A DNA stretch of 8,169 nt from an uncultured Oscillospiraceae bacterium (lineage in GTDB: Bacteria > Bacillota > Clostridia > Oscillospirales > Acutalibacteraceae). Every line of letters starts with the position of its first letter. The first letter of the stretch is position 1. The notes beneath the pieces were generated by a model. It searched no databases and was not told the DNA's origin. It was given only the letters and a program-made list of their open reading frames with translations. Below, one piece after another: positions 5,930 to 8,169 of the stretch. A program made the position numbers and the translations under genes. Location of the stretch: assembly GCA_902496265.1 (NCBI GenBank), contig CABVAD010000047.1, forward strand, positions 1 to 8,169, in the 5' to 3' direction.

Positions 5930-7193
5930 CCCGAGAAAGGCGGCGGTAAAGGCGCTTTTAAAGGTAGAAAACGACGCCGCGTATTCAAATATCGCCCTTA
6001 ACTCCGTTCTAAGGGAAAGCAAGCTTGAAAACGCGGATAGGGCGTTTGCGTCGGCGATTTTCTACGGCGTTTTGGACCGCAAAATTACAATAGATTTTGT
6101 CCTTTCAAAATTTATTAAAACCCCGCTTAAAAGGGTTGCGCCCTTTACACTTGAGGTTTTGCGGAGCGCGGTTTACCAGATAATGTTTATGGACAAGATT
6201 CCCGACAGCGCGGCGGTAAACGAGGCGGTAAGGCTTATCAAGTCTTCACGTGAGAGCCGCAACGCAGGCTTTGCAAACGCGGTTTTGCGTAATATTTTAA
6301 GAAGTCAAATCACCCTGCCTGACGGCAATGACACATATTCTCTTTCGGTGCGGTATTCCTGTCCCGGATGGATAATAAACAGCTTTATAACCGATTACGG
6401 GGCTGAGACAGCTAAAGAGCTTTTAAAGGAAAGCCTTAAGCCTGCGCCTGTTGTCATAAGGGTGAATACCTTAAAAACCGATACCGAAACGCTTAAATCG
6501 GAGCTTGAAAAGCGCGGAATACCTGCCCAAACGGCAGAAGCGGAAAACGCCCTGATACTTAAAAAGGGAATCGATGCCGCCGATTTTGATTTATATAAAA
6601 AGGGTTATTTTTACGCTGAGGACATTTCTTCTCAGACTGCGGTTTCGGTGCTGAACCCCAAAAAAGGGGAAAGAGTACTCGATATGTGCGCCGCGCCCGG
6701 CGGCAAAAGCTTTACTATGGCGCTTTTAATGGAAAACAAAGGGGAAATTATCTCCTGCGACCTTTATGAACAGCGGGTCGGACTTATAAAAAGCGGAGCA
6801 GAGCGGCTCGGTGTTGATATTATAAAGCCTATGACGGCGGACGCTTGCGTTTACAACGAGGATTTAGGCGAGTTCGACTGTATTCTCTGCGACGTTCCCT
6901 GCTCGGGATTAGGCGTACTCAGAAGAAAGCCCGATATTAAATATAAGCCCGAAAGCGATTTTTCAGAGCTTCAGGCGCTCCAGTATAAAATACTCGAAAA
7001 CGCCGCCCGTTATCTTAAAAAGGGCGGACGGATTTTGTACTCCACCTGCACCTTAAGGCGGGAGGAAAATGAAAAACTTGTAAATTCCTTTATAATGGAG
7101 TATAATGGTTTTCATAAAATGTATGAACACACCTATTTTCCGCATATTGATAAAACAGACGGGTTCTACTGCGCTCTGCTGACTAAGGACTGA
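5922..7193 (+). CDS. rsmB: 16S rRNA (cytosine-967-C5)-methyltransferase RsmB, 423 aa
   Basis: RsmB methylates C5 of one cytosine in 16S rRNA (C967 in E. coli) using S-adenosylmethionine. The first ~130 residues form a NusB-like helical RNA-binding domain (RKAAVKALLKVE at the start, then VNEAVRLIK and FANAVLRNIL). The methyltransferase core follows: SAM motif DMCAAPGGK (254-262), DVPCSG with C327 (324-329), and STCT with C376. The two cysteines correspond to the pair used in catalysis and product release by this family. Length is normal (E. coli 429 aa). The start is GTG 5922, overlapping the fmt stop as GTGAGTAA; the ribosome binding site is weak (GGTGA at 5911-5915), so coupling to fmt is likely. 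It ends in tandem stops TGA TAA. An AT-rich stretch at 7070-7115 contains a candidate promoter. Confidence 0.96.
   Translation: MSNPRKAAVKALLKVENDAAYSNIALNSVLRESKLENADRAFASAIFYGVLDRKITIDFVLSKFIKTPLKRVAPFTLEVLRSAVYQIMFMDKIPDSAAVNEAVRLIKSSRESRNAGFANAVLRNILRSQITLPDGNDTYSLSVRYSCPGWIINSFITDYGAETAKELLKESLKPAPVVIRVNTLKTDTETLKSELEKRGIPAQTAEAENALILKKGIDAADFDLYKKGYFYAEDISSQTAVSVLNPKKGERVLDMCAAPGGKSFTMALLMENKGEIISCDLYEQRVGLIKSGAERLGVDIIKPMTADACVYNEDLGEFDCILCDVPCSGLGVLRRKPDIKYKPESDFSELQALQYKILENAARYLKKGGRILYSTCTLRREENEKLVNSFIMEYNGFHKMYEHTYFPHIDKTDGFYCALLTKD
7078..7106 (+). promoter_or_regulatory. candidate internal sigma-A-type promoter upstream of rlmN
   Basis: TTGTAA (7078-7083, 4 of 6 consensus bases) is separated by exactly 17 bases from a perfect TATAAT (7101-7106). 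A second perfect TATAAT lies at 7091-7096, so TATAATGG occurs twice 10 bases apart. The region is markedly more AT-rich than its surroundings. Transcription would begin near 7113 and give a leader of about 100 bases before rlmN. It lies within rsmB codons, so protein constraints could also explain part of it. Confidence 0.4.
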
Positions 7194-7197
7194 TAAA

Positions 7198-7205
7198 GGG
7201 AGGTG
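7198..7205 (+). promoter_or_regulatory. ribosome binding site of rlmN, fixes a TTG start
   Basis: GGGAGGTG is a near-perfect match to the 16S rRNA 3' end. It sits 6 bases before TTG 7212, the only well-spaced start in the rlmN frame. GTG 7208 is in another frame and too close; the next in-frame ATG (7236) is too far away. Confidence 0.8.
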
Positions 7206-7211
7206 TCGTGC

Positions 7212-8169
7212 TTGGAAAGACAGGATATAAGGTCTATGTATTTAAACGAGCTTGAAGAAATGCTCGGCAGTTTAGGTCAGCCCAAATTCCGCGCGGCACA
7301 GCTTTTCCGCTGGCTTCAGTCGGGCGAGACCGATTTCGACAATATGACGAATATTCCGCTAACGCTTAGAAACGAGCTAAAGGAAAAGACCTATATCGCC
7401 GATGTTAAGATTGTAAAGCGGCTTTCCTCACGCCTTGACGAAACGGTTAAATATGTTTACGGGCTTTACGACGGCGAGTATATCGAATCGGTGCTTATGA
7501 AATACGAACACGGCTATACGGTATGTATTTCAACACAGGTCGGTTGCAGAATGGGGTGCAGCTTCTGTGCCTCGGGTATAGCGGGGCTTACAAGGAATTT
7601 AACCGCCTCCGAAATGTTAGCCCAGATAACCGCCGCCGAGCGTGATAATGATATTAGAGTTTCAAATATTGTTATGATGGGTATGGGCGAGCCGCTCGAT
7701 AACTTCGATAATTCGGTCAGATTCTTAAGGCTTGTGTCGGACAGCGGCGGACTGAACATCGGGCTCAGGCATATTTCGCTTTCAACCTCGGGGGTTGTAA
7801 GCGGGATAAAAAAGCTTAAGGAATATAATTTCCCGATTACTCTTTCGATTTCGCTCCACGCGCCTAATGATGAAATCCGTTCCTCGATAATGCGGGTGAA
7901 CAAAAAGTGGAATATCGATGAGCTGTTAGCCGCCTGCAAGGAGTATCAGGCGGTCACAACAAGGCGTATTTCCTTTGAATACGCCCTGATAGACGGGGTC
8001 AACGACAGCGACGGGTGTGCGGAGGAATTAGCAAAGCGGTTAAAGGGCATTATGTGCCACGTCAATCTTATACCTGCGAATCCCGTTAAGGAAAATTCCT
8101 TTAAAAAGCCGGATAAAAATAAAATAATACGTTTTAAGGATTTACTTATAAAAAAAGGCGTAAACGCTA
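7212..8169 (+). CDS. rlmN: dual-specificity 23S rRNA A2503/tRNA A37 C2-methyltransferase RlmN, 3'-truncated by the window
   Basis: RlmN is a radical-SAM enzyme that adds a methyl group to C2 of A2503 in 23S rRNA and A37 of some tRNAs. The first 319 codons are present; the frame is open at the window end. The N-terminal accessory domain shows PKFRAAQLFRWL. The iron-sulfur motif is C112-x3-C116-x2-C119. C105, seven residues before C112, matches the conserved cysteine numbered 118 in E. coli. GMGEP is at 157-161, and the core continues through HISLSTSG and ISLHAPND. The reading stops at KKGVNA, where relatives continue into the AACGQL block that holds the second catalytic cysteine, so that residue cannot be checked here. 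The start is TTG 7212, supported by GGGAGGTG. In this cluster a PP2C phosphatase and a PASTA kinase usually follow; they would lie outside the window. Confidence 0.96.
   Translation, partial: MERQDIRSMYLNELEEMLGSLGQPKFRAAQLFRWLQSGETDFDNMTNIPLTLRNELKEKTYIADVKIVKRLSSRLDETVKYVYGLYDGEYIESVLMKYEHGYTVCISTQVGCRMGCSFCASGIAGLTRNLTASEMLAQITAAERDNDIRVSNIVMMGMGEPLDNFDNSVRFLRLVSDSGGLNIGLRHISLSTSGVVSGIKKLKEYNFPITLSISLHAPNDEIRSSIMRVNKKWNIDELLAACKEYQAVTTRRISFEYALIDGVNDSDGCAEELAKRLKGIMCHVNLIPANPVKENSFKKPDKNKIIRFKDLLIKKGVNA

Noticed and set aside
5435..6022. Antisense open frame of 195 codons opposite the end of fmt and the start of rsmB
   Set aside because: It lies fully opposite two well-identified genes, has no recognisable domain, and is explained by their codon bias. 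It spans the fmt/rsmB junction without any sign of its own ribosome binding site.
7514..7939. Antisense open frame of 141 codons opposite rlmN
   Set aside because: It is Ser/Ile/Leu-rich in the way expected from the reverse complement of this coding style, and it covers the conserved radical-SAM motifs of rlmN.
1..8169. CCGG and GGCC also look scarce (about 8 and 6 seen)
   Set aside because: The deficit against about 25 expected is weaker and could follow from dinucleotide composition; I did not treat it as a separate signal. CTAG (none seen) is rare in most bacteria.

Overview
The window is an ordinary stretch of core bacterial housekeeping DNA. All nine genes lie on the + strand and are packed almost end to end. 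The order yicC, remA, gmk, rpoZ, priA, def, fmt, rsmB, rlmN is the classic Firmicutes cluster known from Bacillus subtilis and the Clostridia. The presence of remA, strong AGGAGG-type ribosome binding sites, TTG and GTG starts, and protein sequence style suggest a gut-type clostridium of the Ruminococcaceae/Oscillospirales kind with mid-range GC. That placement is an inference from style, not a database match.

Layout: positions 44-2021 hold yicC (endoribonuclease family), remA (DNA-binding regulator), gmk (guanylate kinase) and rpoZ (RNA polymerase omega). remA/gmk and gmk/rpoZ overlap by 8 and 7 bases. Positions 2052-4478 hold priA (replication restart helicase). Positions 4532-5929 hold def and fmt, which touch without a gap and remove and add the N-formyl group of translation initiation. 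Positions 5922-7193 hold rsmB (16S rRNA m5C methyltransferase), overlapping fmt by 8 bases. Positions 7212-8169 hold rlmN (23S rRNA/tRNA m2A methyltransferase), cut by the window end just before its C-terminal cysteine motif. No gap exceeds about 55 bases, and there is no convincing terminator, RNA gene, mobile element, CRISPR array or phage remnant. All this fits one long polycistronic unit for RNA turnover, nucleotide supply, transcription, replication restart, initiator-Met processing and ribosome modification.

I found no undescribed gene system. The signals worth a second look are compositional and regulatory. GATC and CATG are almost absent from 8.2 kb, with synonymous codon choice that avoids them, while AAGCTT is strongly over-represented. 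There is a good sigma-A-like promoter (TTGTAA-17-TATAAT) inside the 3' end of rsmB, ahead of rlmN. PriA has DEEQ instead of DEEH in its Walker B motif. coaBC and a YugP-type peptidase gene, often found in this cluster, are missing here.
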